From contig NZ_JAFBCL010000001.1 in NCBI RefSeq assembly GCF_016907655.1, forward strand, positions 4,374,001-4,438,000: 64,000 nt of DNA, in the 5' to 3' direction. Below are positions 25,070 through 33,427 of this stretch, one piece after another (the stretch's first letter is position 1; each line of letters opens with the position of its first letter). This DNA is from Saccharothrix algeriensis (GTDB taxonomy: Bacteria > Actinomycetota > Actinomycetes > Mycobacteriales > Pseudonocardiaceae). The notes beneath the pieces are model-generated. The model was not told the origin of the DNA, did no database searches, and saw only the letters and a program-made list of their open reading frames with translations. A program made the position numbers and the translations under genes.

Positions 25070-25396
25070 GCGGGCAGGTGGGCCTCCCGCGTGTCGACGG
25101 CTGTTCCGCGCACGTCGATCGGCATTCCACGGCCTCGGCGCGGAGGTAATGCCGGAAATCCCGACAAGTGCGGTCAGCGGTGGTGGGCGAGTGCTGCCGG
25201 GATCCTTCGCAGCGGGGTGCGCGCCTGCGGCTCGACGGGCGCTCAACTGCGGTGATGCCGTCCGCGGCGGGCCGGTGGCGGTCGGTCGGGCGAATGGTTC
25301 GGGAAAGGCCCGGCAACGGTCGCGGTGTACGCCGTTCGGTCGCGTGGCAGGGCCGAACCCGCGATATACGCTGACGTCCCGGAAAATGGAGGCGTC

Positions 25397-25798
25397 GTGC
25401 GTTGCCGAAGACCCCGCCTGACGGTAGCCCTGATCTCCCTCGCCGCGCTCACCGGCTGCGCCGCCGAGGCCGCCGCGCCGTCGCCGTCGCCGGTGACACC
25501 GGTCGCGGGTTCCGCGGCCCGGGCGCCCGCCGCCCTGCTCGCCGCCCAGCCGCAGGCGGGCCGGGCCGGTGACGAGATCCGGCTCAGCGGTGGCGGTTAC
25601 CCGGCCAACGCGCGGGTCGTCTTCACGTTCCACGGCGAGCGGGTCGGGGACGCCACCACGGACGCCGCCGGCCGGTTCGCCGGGGTGCCGGTGCGGGTGC
25701 CCGACTCGTTCGAGGACGTCGCGCCGGGCACGCAGTTCGTCCTCGGGGCGACCGCCGGCCCGTTCTACGCCGAGACCCCGTTCGTCCTCACCCGATAG
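25397..25798 (+). CDS. Small lipoprotein with Ig-like domain
   Basis: This 133-residue protein has a signal peptide with a basic start (RCRRPRL), a hydrophobic core and a LTGC lipobox, so it should be lipid-anchored on the outer face of the membrane. After a Ser/Pro/Ala-rich linker, the domain from about 45 has the strand-rich pattern GRAGDEIRLSGGGYPANARVVFTF...TTDAAGRFAGVPVRVP of bacterial Ig-like or IPT-type folds. The function is unknown. GTG 25397 is chosen because GGAGG lies 4 nt upstream and the lipobox then sits at a normal distance. Confidence 0.65.
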   Translation: MRCRRPRLTVALISLAALTGCAAEAAAPSPSPVTPVAGSAARAPAALLAAQPQAGRAGDEIRLSGGGYPANARVVFTFHGERVGDATTDAAGRFAGVPVRVPDSFEDVAPGTQFVLGATAGPFYAETPFVLTR

Positions 25799-25937
25799 TG
25801 CGCTGACGCCGACGGGCCGGCCACCGGCCCGCGGCGCGCCCGCACCGCCCGCCACCTCCCGCTCCGGCGTCGGGGACCGCCCCGGCCCGGGGTTTGACCG
25901 CGGGTAGTCCAGATCGGCGAAGCGGCCCCGGTTGCAC

Positions 25938-25984
25938 TACCGTCTGCTTGATCGGTGTGCGTTAGTGTCCGGTGCTGTTGGACA
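25938..25984 (+). promoter_or_regulatory. Putative symporter promoter and leader inverted repeat
   Basis: TACCGT (25938-25943) fits a -10 box 66 nt before the symporter start. Downstream, TGTCC (25966-25970) and GGACA (25980-25984) form an inverted repeat across 9 nt, then AGGGAGG serves as ribosome binding site. Apart from this, the 211-bp gap shows nothing. Confidence 0.35.
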
Positions 25985-26009
25985 TTGTTGAATAGGGAGG
26001 TGGGCGACG

Positions 26010-27701
26010 GTGCCCGTGCTCGCCGAGGCGCAGGCGGATCTCCGGCTGGACGCCGGGCCGCTGGACTACGCGCTGCTCGCGATCTACTTCGCGTTCGTCC
26101 TGGGTATCGGCTTCCTGGCCCGCCGCTCGGTCTCGTCGAGCCTGGACTTCCTGCTCTCCGGCCGCTCGCTGCCCGCCTGGGTCACCGGCCTCGCGTTCAT
26201 CTCCGCCAACCTCGGCGCCATCGAGCTGCTGGGCATGGCCGCCAACGGCGCCCAGTACGGCATGGCGACCGTGCACTACTACTGGATCGGCGCGATCCCG
26301 GCCATGGTCTTCCTCGGCCTGGTGATGATGCCCTTCTACTACGGCTCCAAGGTGCGCAGCGTCCCCGAGTTCCTGCGCCGCCGCTTCGGCAAGGGCGCGC
26401 ACCTGGTCAACGCCATCAGCTTCGCCGTCGCCCAGGTGCTGATCGCGGGCGTGAACCTCTACGCCCTGGCGTTCCTGCTCAACCTCATGCTCGGCTGGCC
26501 GATCCCGCTGTCGGTCGTCATCGCCGCCCTGATCGTGCTCGCCTACACCACGCTCGGCGGCCTGTCCGCGGCGATCTACAACGAGGTGCTGCAGTTCTTC
26601 GTGATCGTCGCCGCGCTGCTGCCGCTGACCCTCGTCGGCCTGCACAAGGTCGGCGGCTGGCAGGGCCTGGTGGACCGGGTGACGGCCGGGCCCGGCGGCT
26701 CCGAGCAGCTGTCCGCGTGGCCCGCGACCGAGCTGACCGGCATCCAGAACCCCGTGCTCAGCGTGCTCGGCATCGTGTTCGGCCTGGGCTTCGTGCTCTC
26801 GTTCGGCTACTGGACCACGAACTTCGCCGAGGTGCAGCGCGCGCTGTCGGCCAAGAGCATGTCCGCGGCCCGGCGCACGCCGATCATCGGCGCCTACCCG
26901 AAGGCGCTGATCCCGTTCGTGGTGATCATCCCCGGCATCATCGCGGCGCTGGTGGTGCCCGAGCTGGCGGCGCTGAAGGCGGGTGACGACAGCTCCGGCA
27001 TCGTCTACAACAACGCGCTGCCCGCGCTGATCGGCGAGCTGCTGCCCAACGGGATGCTCGGCATCGCCATCACGGGCCTGCTGGCGTCGTTCATGGCCGG
27101 CGTGGCGGCGAACGTGTCCTCGTTCAACACGGTGTTCACCTACGACCTGTGGCAGGACTACATCCGCAAGGACCGGCCCGACGAGTACTACCTGCGGATC
27201 GGCCGGCTGGCCACGGTCGGCGGCACGGTGGTCGCCATCGGCACGGCGTTCCTCGCCGCCGGCTACGGCAACATCATGGACTACATCCAGGCGCTGTTCT
27301 CGTTCTTCAACGCGCCGCTGTTCGCCACGTTCATCCTGGCGATGTTCTGGAAGCGGATGTCGGCGGCGGCGGGCTGGATCGGTCTGGTGGCGGGCACGCT
27401 GGCGGCGGTGCTGGTGTTCGTGCTCGCCGAGACCGGCGTGGTGGACCTGCCCGGCCAGGGCGCGAGCTTCGTGGGCGCGGGCGCGGCGTTCGTGGTGGAC
27501 ATCGTGGTCAGCGTGGCGGTCACGGCGGTGACCCGGCCGGTGCCGGAGGAGCGGCTGGTGGGGCTGGTCTACAGCCTGACGCCGAAGGAGTCCCGCCGGC
27601 ACTCCACGACCGGTGAGGACGCCGGCTGGTACCGCTCGCCGCTGGTGCTGGGCGTGGGCGTCCTGGCGCTGACCGTCGTGCTCAACATCGTCTTCGGCTG
27701 A
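26010..27701 (+). CDS. Sodium:solute symporter (SSS family)
   Basis: This 563-residue protein has about fourteen membrane segments with the SSS-family pattern: DFLLSGRSLPAWVTGLAFISANLG after helix 1, and AYTTLGGLSAAIYNEVLQFF in the middle, the most conserved stretch of SGLT/PutP-like carriers. It should couple Na+ entry to uptake of a sugar, inositol or carboxylate. The closest textbook resemblance is to the SglT galactose/glucose type, but the substrate is inferred only. A small two-helix membrane protein follows 11 bp later and is probably co-expressed, as small partner subunits accompany some SSS carriers. Confidence 0.88.
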   Translation: MPVLAEAQADLRLDAGPLDYALLAIYFAFVLGIGFLARRSVSSSLDFLLSGRSLPAWVTGLAFISANLGAIELLGMAANGAQYGMATVHYYWIGAIPAMVFLGLVMMPFYYGSKVRSVPEFLRRRFGKGAHLVNAISFAVAQVLIAGVNLYALAFLLNLMLGWPIPLSVVIAALIVLAYTTLGGLSAAIYNEVLQFFVIVAALLPLTLVGLHKVGGWQGLVDRVTAGPGGSEQLSAWPATELTGIQNPVLSVLGIVFGLGFVLSFGYWTTNFAEVQRALSAKSMSAARRTPIIGAYPKALIPFVVIIPGIIAALVVPELAALKAGDDSSGIVYNNALPALIGELLPNGMLGIAITGLLASFMAGVAANVSSFNTVFTYDLWQDYIRKDRPDEYYLRIGRLATVGGTVVAIGTAFLAAGYGNIMDYIQALFSFFNAPLFATFILAMFWKRMSAAAGWIGLVAGTLAAVLVFVLAETGVVDLPGQGASFVGAGAAFVVDIVVSVAVTAVTRPVPEERLVGLVYSLTPKESRRHSTTGEDAGWYRSPLVLGVGVLALTVVLNIVFG

Positions 27702-27712
27702 GGGAGGTCGTC

Positions 27713-27961
27713 GTGGCGCACAAGGCCGGTCTGTTCGACCTGCGACTGGTGATCGCGGTCCTGTTCGGGATCTACGGCGTGGTCCTGGCGGTGGTCGGGC
27801 TCGTCTTCACCGACGAGTCCGACCTGGCCAAGGCCGACGGGCTCAACATCAACCTGTGGTCCGGCGTCGGGATGGTCGCCCTGGCGGCGCTGTTCGCCGC
27901 CTGGGCGCTCCTGCGGCCCGTCGTGGTCCCCGACGACGCGGACGCGCGGGAAGGCGCCTAG
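27713..27961 (+). CDS. Small two-helix membrane protein in the symporter operon
   Basis: This 82-residue protein has two membrane segments (about 9-30 and 46-66) separated by a short polar loop with FTDESDLAKADGLNINLWSG. That loop is a pattern I associate with small actinobacterial proteins encoded next to sodium symporters. GTG 27713 has GGGAGG at good distance. It is 11 bp after the symporter stop, so co-translation is likely; it may be an accessory or stabilising subunit. Its stop TAG overlaps the stop of a very short gene on the other strand. Confidence 0.7.
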   Translation: MAHKAGLFDLRLVIAVLFGIYGVVLAVVGLVFTDESDLAKADGLNINLWSGVGMVALAALFAAWALLRPVVVPDDADAREGA

Positions 27962-28041
27962 CGGCGCGGGTAGACGGGGTTGAAAGCCTCGACGGTCCAG
28001 GCGTCGAGCCAGCGGACAGCGCGGCGGATTCGGTCGCGCAC
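27958..28041 (-). CDS. Candidate 27-residue basic peptide
   Basis: On the minus strand GTG 28041 is preceded by GAGAGGAG at 6 nt, one of the best ribosome binding sites in the window. It opens a 27-codon frame beginning MRDRIRRAVRWLDAWT and ending NPVYPRR. The peptide is strongly basic with an amphipathic, Trp-containing helix pattern. I do not recognise it. No clear -10 box was found upstream. It could be a real small protein or a leader sequence. Confidence 0.4.
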   Translation of the reverse strand: MRDRIRRAVRWLDAWTVEAFNPVYPRR

Positions 28042-28158
28042 TCAGTGCTCCTCTCATAGGGGGTCACCGGGTACAGCGCGTCGATGTTCTGAATCGTTCC
28101 CGAACCCCGTGGTGAGGCCCGACACAGGGTTAAGGCCACGAATGGGCGAATCGCTCGC

Positions 28159-28164
28159 TACCGT
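28159..28164 (+). promoter_or_regulatory. -10 box for leaderless lipoprotein gene
   Basis: TACCGT ends 6 nt before GTG 28171 and no ribosome binding site is present. Confidence 0.45.
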
Positions 28165-28170
28165 GCTCCC

Positions 28171-29166
28171 GTGCCCCGCCTCGCCGTCGCCCTCTGCGCG
28201 CTCCTCGTCCTGTCCGGCTGCGCCGGAGCGGACCTCGCCAAGCACAAGCCCTACCCGCGCAGCACCATCCAGGCGAACGCGGGCAAGGAGACCGAGTCCT
28301 CCGCCCCGACGCCGACGGACTCCGCCGACGGCGGGCCGGTGGACCCGGCGTTCGCGCCGGAGAAGCTCCGGGTGATCGACCCGTGCAAGCTGCTCGACCC
28401 CGACGTGCTCGCGCAGTTCGGCGCCCCCGGGGAGCCCTCGCCCAGCGGGTTCAGCCGGTGCTCGAACTTCATGGAGGACAAGGGCGGCAAGGACCTCGCG
28501 GTCACCGTCGAGACCGGTCAGACGATGACCACCGAGCTGAAGAACGCCGACAAGCAGCTCGCGGGCCTCAAGAGCTACGAGCAGACCCTCGACACCAGCG
28601 CCTGCTTCGTCTCGGTGATCACCCAGGAGAAGCCCGCGCTGGGCCTCACCGTCCAGATCGGCTACAAGGACGGTGACTCGTGCGGCATCGGCCGGGTCGT
28701 CGCCCAGTCGGTGGTGGAGCTGATCAAGAAGAGGGTGGGCGCGCAGACGCCGCCGCGGGACTCGCTGGTCACGCTCGACCCGTGCGTGCTGGCCGACCAG
28801 GCCGCGGTGACCGCGGCGGTCGGCTCGGTGAACCGGGTGTTCCCCTACGGCCTGCACAACTGCTCGTGGGTCAGCGACGGCCGGGAGGTCACGCTCGACC
28901 TGCGCTGGTCGTTCATCCCGCCCGACCGCAAGTTCGACACCAAGCAGACCGAGGTGGACCTCGGCGGCGGGACCACCGGCTACCAGCTGGCCAACGCCGG
29001 CGCCTACCCGTCGTGCTCGGTGAAGTGGGTCCAGCGGCTCAACCCCGGCGACAAGGGCGAGCTGGTGGAGGTCAAGTCGGCGGGGCCGAAGAAGAACGAG
29101 TTCGACCGGTGCGCGGCGGCCGTCGGGTTCGCCAAGGCCGTGCTGCCCAAGATCCCGAAGGGCTGA
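28171..29166 (+). CDS. Lipoprotein, DUF3558-like
   Basis: This 331-residue protein has a short signal peptide ending in the LSGC lipobox and a Ser/Thr/Pro linker. Two similar cysteine-containing halves follow, each opening with a DPC motif (VIDPCKLLDPDVLAQFG and TLDPCVLADQAAV), the start pattern of DUF3558 domains found in actinobacterial lipoproteins. It is therefore probably a tandem DUF3558 protein anchored outside the membrane; its function is unknown. Four or more cysteines beyond the lipobox suggest disulfides. A second, single-domain lipoprotein of this type lies at 35245. Confidence 0.75.
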   Translation: MPRLAVALCALLVLSGCAGADLAKHKPYPRSTIQANAGKETESSAPTPTDSADGGPVDPAFAPEKLRVIDPCKLLDPDVLAQFGAPGEPSPSGFSRCSNFMEDKGGKDLAVTVETGQTMTTELKNADKQLAGLKSYEQTLDTSACFVSVITQEKPALGLTVQIGYKDGDSCGIGRVVAQSVVELIKKRVGAQTPPRDSLVTLDPCVLADQAAVTAAVGSVNRVFPYGLHNCSWVSDGREVTLDLRWSFIPPDRKFDTKQTEVDLGGGTTGYQLANAGAYPSCSVKWVQRLNPGDKGELVEVKSAGPKKNEFDRCAAAVGFAKAVLPKIPKG

Positions 29167-29193
29167 CGGGGCTGACACCGCCGGGCGCTACCC

Positions 29194-29209
29194 GTTACTG
29201 TCGAGTAAC
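29194..29209. promoter_or_regulatory. GTTAC-type palindrome before the aldehyde dehydrogenase gene
   Basis: GTTACT-GTCG-AGTAAC is a perfect inverted repeat that contains the -10 box TACTGT (29196-29201). It is one of five sites of this design before acyl-CoA or aldehyde genes in the window. A repressor bound here would block the promoter. Confidence 0.6.
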
Positions 29210-29235
29210 ACCTCGCGCGCCTCGGAGGGCCACCC

Positions 29236-30741
29236 ATGACGCAGACCGCTCCCGGCACGCCGCCGCGGGCCGACGACGGGCAGCGGCGGTTCGCCTCGCT
29301 GGACCCGCGCACGGGTGAGGTCGTCGCGCACCACCCGGTGCACGGCGCGGCCGAGGTGCGCGCGGCGGTGGCGGCCGGCCGGGCGGCGGCGGCCTTCTGG
29401 GCGGGGCTGGGGTTCGACGGCAGGCGCCGGCGGCTGGACGCGTGGCGGCGGCTGCTGGTCCGCCGGCTGCCCGAGTTCCAGGCCCTGATCAGCGCGGAGA
29501 CCGGCAAGTCCGCCGACGACGCGCGCACCGAGCTGGCGCTGGTGGTCGACCACCTGCGCTGGGCCGCCCGGCAGGCGCCCCGGGTGCTGGGCAGGCGCAG
29601 GGTCCGCTCCGGTCTGCTGATGTACAACCACGCGGCGTCGCTGGAGTACCGGCCGCTGGGCGTGGTGGGCGTGATCGGGCCGTGGAACTACCCGGCGTTC
29701 ACGCCGATGGGGTCGATCGCCTACGCGCTGGCCGCTGGCAACACCGTGGTGTTCAAGCCGAGCGAGCACACGCCGGGCGTCGGGGTGTTCCTGGCCGGGA
29801 CGTTCGCCGAGGTCGTGCCCGAGCACCCGGTGCTCCAGGCGGTGACCGGGTTCGGCGAGACCGGCGCGGCGCTGTGCGCGGCCGGGGTGGACAAGCTGGC
29901 GTTCACCGGGTCCACCGCGACCGGTCGCGCGGTCATGGCGGCGTGCGCGGCGACGCTCACGCCCGTGCTGCTGGAGTGCGGCGGCAAGGACGCGCTGATC
30001 GTGGCCGAGGACGCGGACGTCGCCGCCGCCGCCCGCGGCGCGGTGTGGGGCGGGCTGTTCAACGCCGGGCAGACCTGCGCGGGCGTCGAGCGGGTGTACG
30101 CCGCGGACGCGGTGTACGACGAGTTCGTCCGGCTGGTGGCGGACAAGGCCCGCGCGCTGCGGCCCGGCGGCGACCCGGACGCCGACTTCGGGCCGATCAC
30201 CACGCCCGAGCAGGTGGAGGTCATCCGGTCGCACGTGGCCGACGCGCTGGAGCGGGGCGGGCGCGCGGTGGTGGGCGGCGCGGAGTCGGTCCGCCCGCCG
30301 TACGTCGGGCCCGTGGTGCTGGTGGACGTGCCCGAGGACGCCGCCGCCGCGACCGAGGAGACGTTCGGGCCGGTCCTGGTGGTGACCCGGGTGGCCGACG
30401 CGGACGAGGCGGTGCGGCGGGCCAACGCGCTGCCCTACGGGCTGGGCGCCGCGGTGTTCTCGCGCGACCGGGGCGAGGAGCTGGCGGCGCGGCTGCGCTG
30501 CGGGATGGTGTCGGTGAACTCCGTGCTGGCGTACGCGTCCGTGCCCGGCCTGCCCTTCGGCGGCGTCGGCGACTCGGGGTTCGGGCGCGTCCACGGCGAG
30601 GACGGCCTGCGCGAGTTCACCTACGCGCACGCCGTCGCGCGCAAGCGCTTCAAGGCGCTGCTCGACCCGATGACCTACGAGCGCGGGTCGCGCACCATCA
30701 AGCGCGTGCTGCGGCTCGTGCGGGTGCTCCACGGGCGCTGA
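29236..30741 (+). CDS. Aldehyde dehydrogenase (NAD(P)+-dependent)
   Basis: This 501-residue enzyme of the ALDH superfamily oxidises aldehydes to carboxylates. The catalytic cysteine is Cys281 in NAGQTCAGVERV and the general base is Glu247 in LLECGGKDALIV. The cofactor-binding GPWNYPAF and FTGSTATGRAV motifs are present. The C-terminal segment with RFKALLDPMTYERG lies beyond the usual core. CGGAGGG precedes the ATG. The substrate is uncertain; the nearby dihydroxyacetone kinase genes suggest three-carbon metabolism, while the promoter palindrome links it to the acyl-CoA genes. Confidence 0.9.
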   Translation: MTQTAPGTPPRADDGQRRFASLDPRTGEVVAHHPVHGAAEVRAAVAAGRAAAAFWAGLGFDGRRRRLDAWRRLLVRRLPEFQALISAETGKSADDARTELALVVDHLRWAARQAPRVLGRRRVRSGLLMYNHAASLEYRPLGVVGVIGPWNYPAFTPMGSIAYALAAGNTVVFKPSEHTPGVGVFLAGTFAEVVPEHPVLQAVTGFGETGAALCAAGVDKLAFTGSTATGRAVMAACAATLTPVLLECGGKDALIVAEDADVAAAARGAVWGGLFNAGQTCAGVERVYAADAVYDEFVRLVADKARALRPGGDPDADFGPITTPEQVEVIRSHVADALERGGRAVVGGAESVRPPYVGPVVLVDVPEDAAAATEETFGPVLVVTRVADADEAVRRANALPYGLGAAVFSRDRGEELAARLRCGMVSVNSVLAYASVPGLPFGGVGDSGFGRVHGEDGLREFTYAHAVARKRFKALLDPMTYERGSRTIKRVLRLVRVLHGR

Positions 30742-30781
30742 GCGGGTAGGAAGGTGGTGGCCATCGGCGATGGAGGTCACC

Positions 30782-31783
30782 GTGAAGAAGATCGTGAACG
30801 ATCCGGCGACCGCGGTGGCGGATGCCCTGCGGGGCATGGCGCTCGCGCACGCCGACCTGATCGAGGTCCACCACGACCCGGCGGTGGTGGTGCGGGCCGA
30901 CGCGCCCGTGCCGCGCAAGGTCGCGGTGATCTCCGGCGGCGGGTCCGGCCACGAGCCGCTGCACGCCGGGTTCGTCGGGCGCGGGATGCTCGACGCGGCC
31001 TGCCCGGGCGCGGTGTTCACCTCGCCGACGCCCGACCAGGTGCGGGCCGCCGTGGCGCGCACCGACGCCGGCGCGGGCGCGCTGCTGATCGTGAAGAACT
31101 ACACCGGCGACGTGATGAACTTCGAGATGGCCGCCGAGCTGGCCGCCGACGACGGCGTCGAGGTGCGGTCGGTGGTGGTCGACGACGACGTGGCGGTGCA
31201 GGACTCGCTGTTCACCGCCGGCCGCCGCGGCGTGGCCGGGACCGTGCTGGTGGAGAAGCTGGTGGGCGCCGCCGCCGAACGGGGCGTGGACCTGGCCGGC
31301 TGCGAGGCGCTGGCGCGCCGGGTGGTCGGGCGGGTCCGCTCGATGGGGCTCGCGCTGTCGCCGTGCACCGTGCCGCACGCCGGCCGGCCCAGCTTCGAGC
31401 TGGGCGAGGACGAGGTGGAGCTCGGCATCGGCATCCACGGCGAGCCGGGCCGGCAGCGGGCGCCGGCGGGCCCGGCGGACTCCCTCGTGCCCGCGCTGCT
31501 GGACCCGGTCCTGGCGGACCTGCCCTTCACCGGGGGCGACCGGGTGCTGCTGCTCACCAACGGCATGGGCGGGACACCGCTGCTGGAGCTGTACCTGGCG
31601 CACGGCATCGCCGAGCGGCTGCTGGCCGAGCGCGGGATCACCGTGGAGCGGCGGCTGGTCGGCTCGTACACCACCAGTCTGGAGATGCAGGGCATGAGCC
31701 TGACGCTGTTGGAGCTGGACGACGAGCTGGTCGAGCTGTGGGACGCGCCCGTGCGCACGCCCGCGCTGCGGTGGGGCGTCTGA
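30782..31783 (+). CDS. dhaK: Dihydroxyacetone kinase subunit DhaK
   Basis: This 333-residue substrate-binding subunit begins MKKIVNDPATAVADALRGMA. It contains GGGSGHEPLHAGFVG in the dihydroxyacetone pocket and His219 in GIGIHGEPG, the histidine that binds dihydroxyacetone covalently as a hemiaminal. GTG 30782 is preferred because GGAGG lies 5 nt upstream; ATG 30770 would place that sequence inside the gene. With DhaL and the phosphoryl donor DhaM encoded next, it phosphorylates dihydroxyacetone for glycolysis. The stop overlaps the dhaL start (ATGA). Confidence 0.95.
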   Translation: MKKIVNDPATAVADALRGMALAHADLIEVHHDPAVVVRADAPVPRKVAVISGGGSGHEPLHAGFVGRGMLDAACPGAVFTSPTPDQVRAAVARTDAGAGALLIVKNYTGDVMNFEMAAELAADDGVEVRSVVVDDDVAVQDSLFTAGRRGVAGTVLVEKLVGAAAERGVDLAGCEALARRVVGRVRSMGLALSPCTVPHAGRPSFELGEDEVELGIGIHGEPGRQRAPAGPADSLVPALLDPVLADLPFTGGDRVLLLTNGMGGTPLLELYLAHGIAERLLAERGITVERRLVGSYTTSLEMQGMSLTLLELDDELVELWDAPVRTPALRWGV

Positions 31784-32412
31784 TGGGGTGCACGGCGGAG
31801 CGGGTCGCGGACGCGGTGCGGGCGGTGGCGCGGGTGGTCGCCGAGCACCGGGAGGAGCTGGTCCGGCTGGACCGCGAGATCGGCGACGGCGACCACGGCG
31901 AGAACCTCAACCGGGGGTTCGCGGCCCTGGCGCCCCGGCTGGCCGAGGAGGCGCCGGGCACGCCCGGCGCGGTGCTGGAGCTGACCGCGACCACGCTGGT
32001 CTCCCAGGTCGGCGGCGCGGCCGGCCCGCTGTTCGGCACGGCCTTCCGGCGGGCGGCGGTGGCCGTGGGGGGCGTCGCGGAGCTGGACGCGCGGGCGGTG
32101 GCCGCGGCGCTGCAGGCGGCGCTGGAAGGCGTGGTGGCGCGCGGGAAGGCCGCCGTGGGGGACAAGACCATGGTCGACGCGCTGACCCCGGCGGTGGCGG
32201 CGGCGGAATCGGTCGCCGCGACCGGCGGCGACGTCGCCGCGGTGCTGTCCGCCGCCGCCCAGGCGGCCGAGCAGGGCGCGGAGTCGACCGTGCCGCTGGT
32301 GGCGCGCAAGGGGCGGGCGTCGTACCTGGGGGAGCGCTCCGCCGGGCACCTCGACCCCGGCGCGCGGTCGACGGCGCTGCTGCTGCGGACCCTGGCCGGG
32401 AGCGCGCGGTGA
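31783..32412 (+). CDS. dhaL: Dihydroxyacetone kinase ADP-binding subunit DhaL
   Basis: This 209-residue all-helical subunit holds ADP permanently and shuttles phosphate from DhaM to the substrate bound in DhaK. The metal/ADP motif DREIGDGDHGENL lies near residue 30, followed by TTLVSQVGGAAGPLFGTAF and the C-terminal RKGRASYLGERSAGHLDPGA signature. Its start overlaps the dhaK stop and its stop overlaps the dhaM start, showing tight translational coupling. Length matches the family. Confidence 0.94.
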   Translation: MGCTAERVADAVRAVARVVAEHREELVRLDREIGDGDHGENLNRGFAALAPRLAEEAPGTPGAVLELTATTLVSQVGGAAGPLFGTAFRRAAVAVGGVAELDARAVAAALQAALEGVVARGKAAVGDKTMVDALTPAVAAAESVAATGGDVAAVLSAAAQAAEQGAESTVPLVARKGRASYLGERSAGHLDPGARSTALLLRTLAGSAR

Positions 32413-33293
32413 TCGGGCTGGTGGTGGTCTCGCACAGCCGGGCGCTGGCCGACGGCGTGGCGGAGCTGGCCGGGCAGATGGCCCCGGACGTGGCGGTCGT
32501 GCCCTCCGGCGGCGACGGCGCGGGCGGGCTGGGCACCGACTACCCCGCGGTGGCCGAAGCCGTCGCGCGGGCCGACTCGGGCTCCGGCGTCGTGGTGCTG
32601 TTCGACCTGGGCAGCGCCCGGATGGTCGCGGAGATGGCGGCCGAGGAGGCCGCCGGCGAGGTCCTGGTCGTGGACGCGCCGCTGGTCGAGGGCGCGGTCG
32701 CGGCGGCCGTCGCCGCCCAGGGCGGTGCGGGGTTGGACCGGGTCGCCGCCGCCGCTGCTGCCGCCGCCTCCGCCGCCGCCCCGGTCGCCGATCCGGGTGC
32801 CGATGCCGCTGCTGCCGCCGCCGCTGCCGCCGGCGCGGGCGTTGCCGCGGTCGGCGCCGCTGCTGCCGCCGATGCCGCCGCCGGCACCGCCGCTGCGGCC
32901 GGCGCGGATGCCGCTGCTGCCGCCGGTGCGGGTGTCGCCGCGGTCGGCGCCGCCGCTGCCGCCGATGCCGCCGCCGGTGCGGGCGCCGGCGCGGCCGGCC
33001 GGGCTGCCGGCGATCCGTCCACGCAGGACGGTGTGCGCGAGGAGGTCCTGCTGGCCAACGAGGTCGGGTTGCACGCCCGGCCCGCCGCGCTGCTGGCGCG
33101 CTCCCTGGCGGGCCTGGACGCGCGGGTCGTCGTGCGGTACGGCGGCCGGGAGGCCGACGCCGCGAGCGTGCTCGCCCTGATGGGGCTCGGCGCGCCGGGC
33201 GGCAGCCGGGTGGAGGTCGTCGCGACCGGGCCGGACGCCGCCGAGGCGGTGCGGCGGGTGGGCGCGCTCGCCGCCCGGCACTTCGACGAGTGA
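32409..33293 (+). CDS. dhaM: DhaM-HPr fusion: PTS-type phosphoryl donor with Ala-rich linker
   Basis: This 294-residue fusion has an N-terminal mannose-type EIIA domain (about 1-110) with phosphoryl acceptor His9 in VVVSHSRALADGV. A very Ala-rich linker follows (about 112-205), and a C-terminal HPr domain (about 207-294) has His222 in NEVGLHARPAAL. Phosphate would pass from PEP through enzyme I (not encoded here) to the HPr domain, then to the EIIA domain and to DhaL-ADP. The linker is made of Ala, Gly, Val and Asp with a duplicated 31-residue block. No enzyme I domain is fused. GTG 32409 overlaps the dhaL stop. Confidence 0.9.
   Translation: MIGLVVVSHSRALADGVAELAGQMAPDVAVVPSGGDGAGGLGTDYPAVAEAVARADSGSGVVVLFDLGSARMVAEMAAEEAAGEVLVVDAPLVEGAVAAAVAAQGGAGLDRVAAAAAAAASAAAPVADPGADAAAAAAAAAGAGVAAVGAAAAADAAAGTAAAAGADAAAAAGAGVAAVGAAAAADAAAGAGAGAAGRAAGDPSTQDGVREEVLLANEVGLHARPAALLARSLAGLDARVVVRYGGREADAASVLALMGLGAPGGSRVEVVATGPDAAEAVRRVGALAARHFDE
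32832..32977 (+). repeat. Duplicated 53-bp block in the dhaM linker
   Basis: Positions 32832-32884 and 32925-32977 are near-identical (offset 93 bp, 31 codons), both encoding GAGVAAVGAAAAADAAAG. The surrounding 280 bp is an extended GCCGCC/GCTGCC tract, so slippage or unequal exchange probably varies its length. Confidence 0.8.
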
Positions 33294-33386
33294 GCGGGCG
33301 GCCCCGGCCCGACCGGTGACTTGCTCGATCCGGATGGCGAAGCTCACGTGAACGGCCCGGGAGGGCCGTGGAATAGTCGGGCGCAA

Positions 33387-33402
33387 GTTACCGTCCGGTA
33401 GC
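33387..33402. promoter_or_regulatory. GTTAC-type palindrome before the 3-hydroxyacyl-CoA dehydrogenase gene
   Basis: GTTACC-GTCC-GGTAGC (one mismatch in the dyad) contains the -10 box TACCGT (33389-33394), 26-41 nt before GTG 33428. It has the same design as the sites at 29194, 40815, 41432 and 17852. Confidence 0.55.
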
Positions 33403-33427
33403 CACTCGGCGGAGCGGGAGGTACAGC

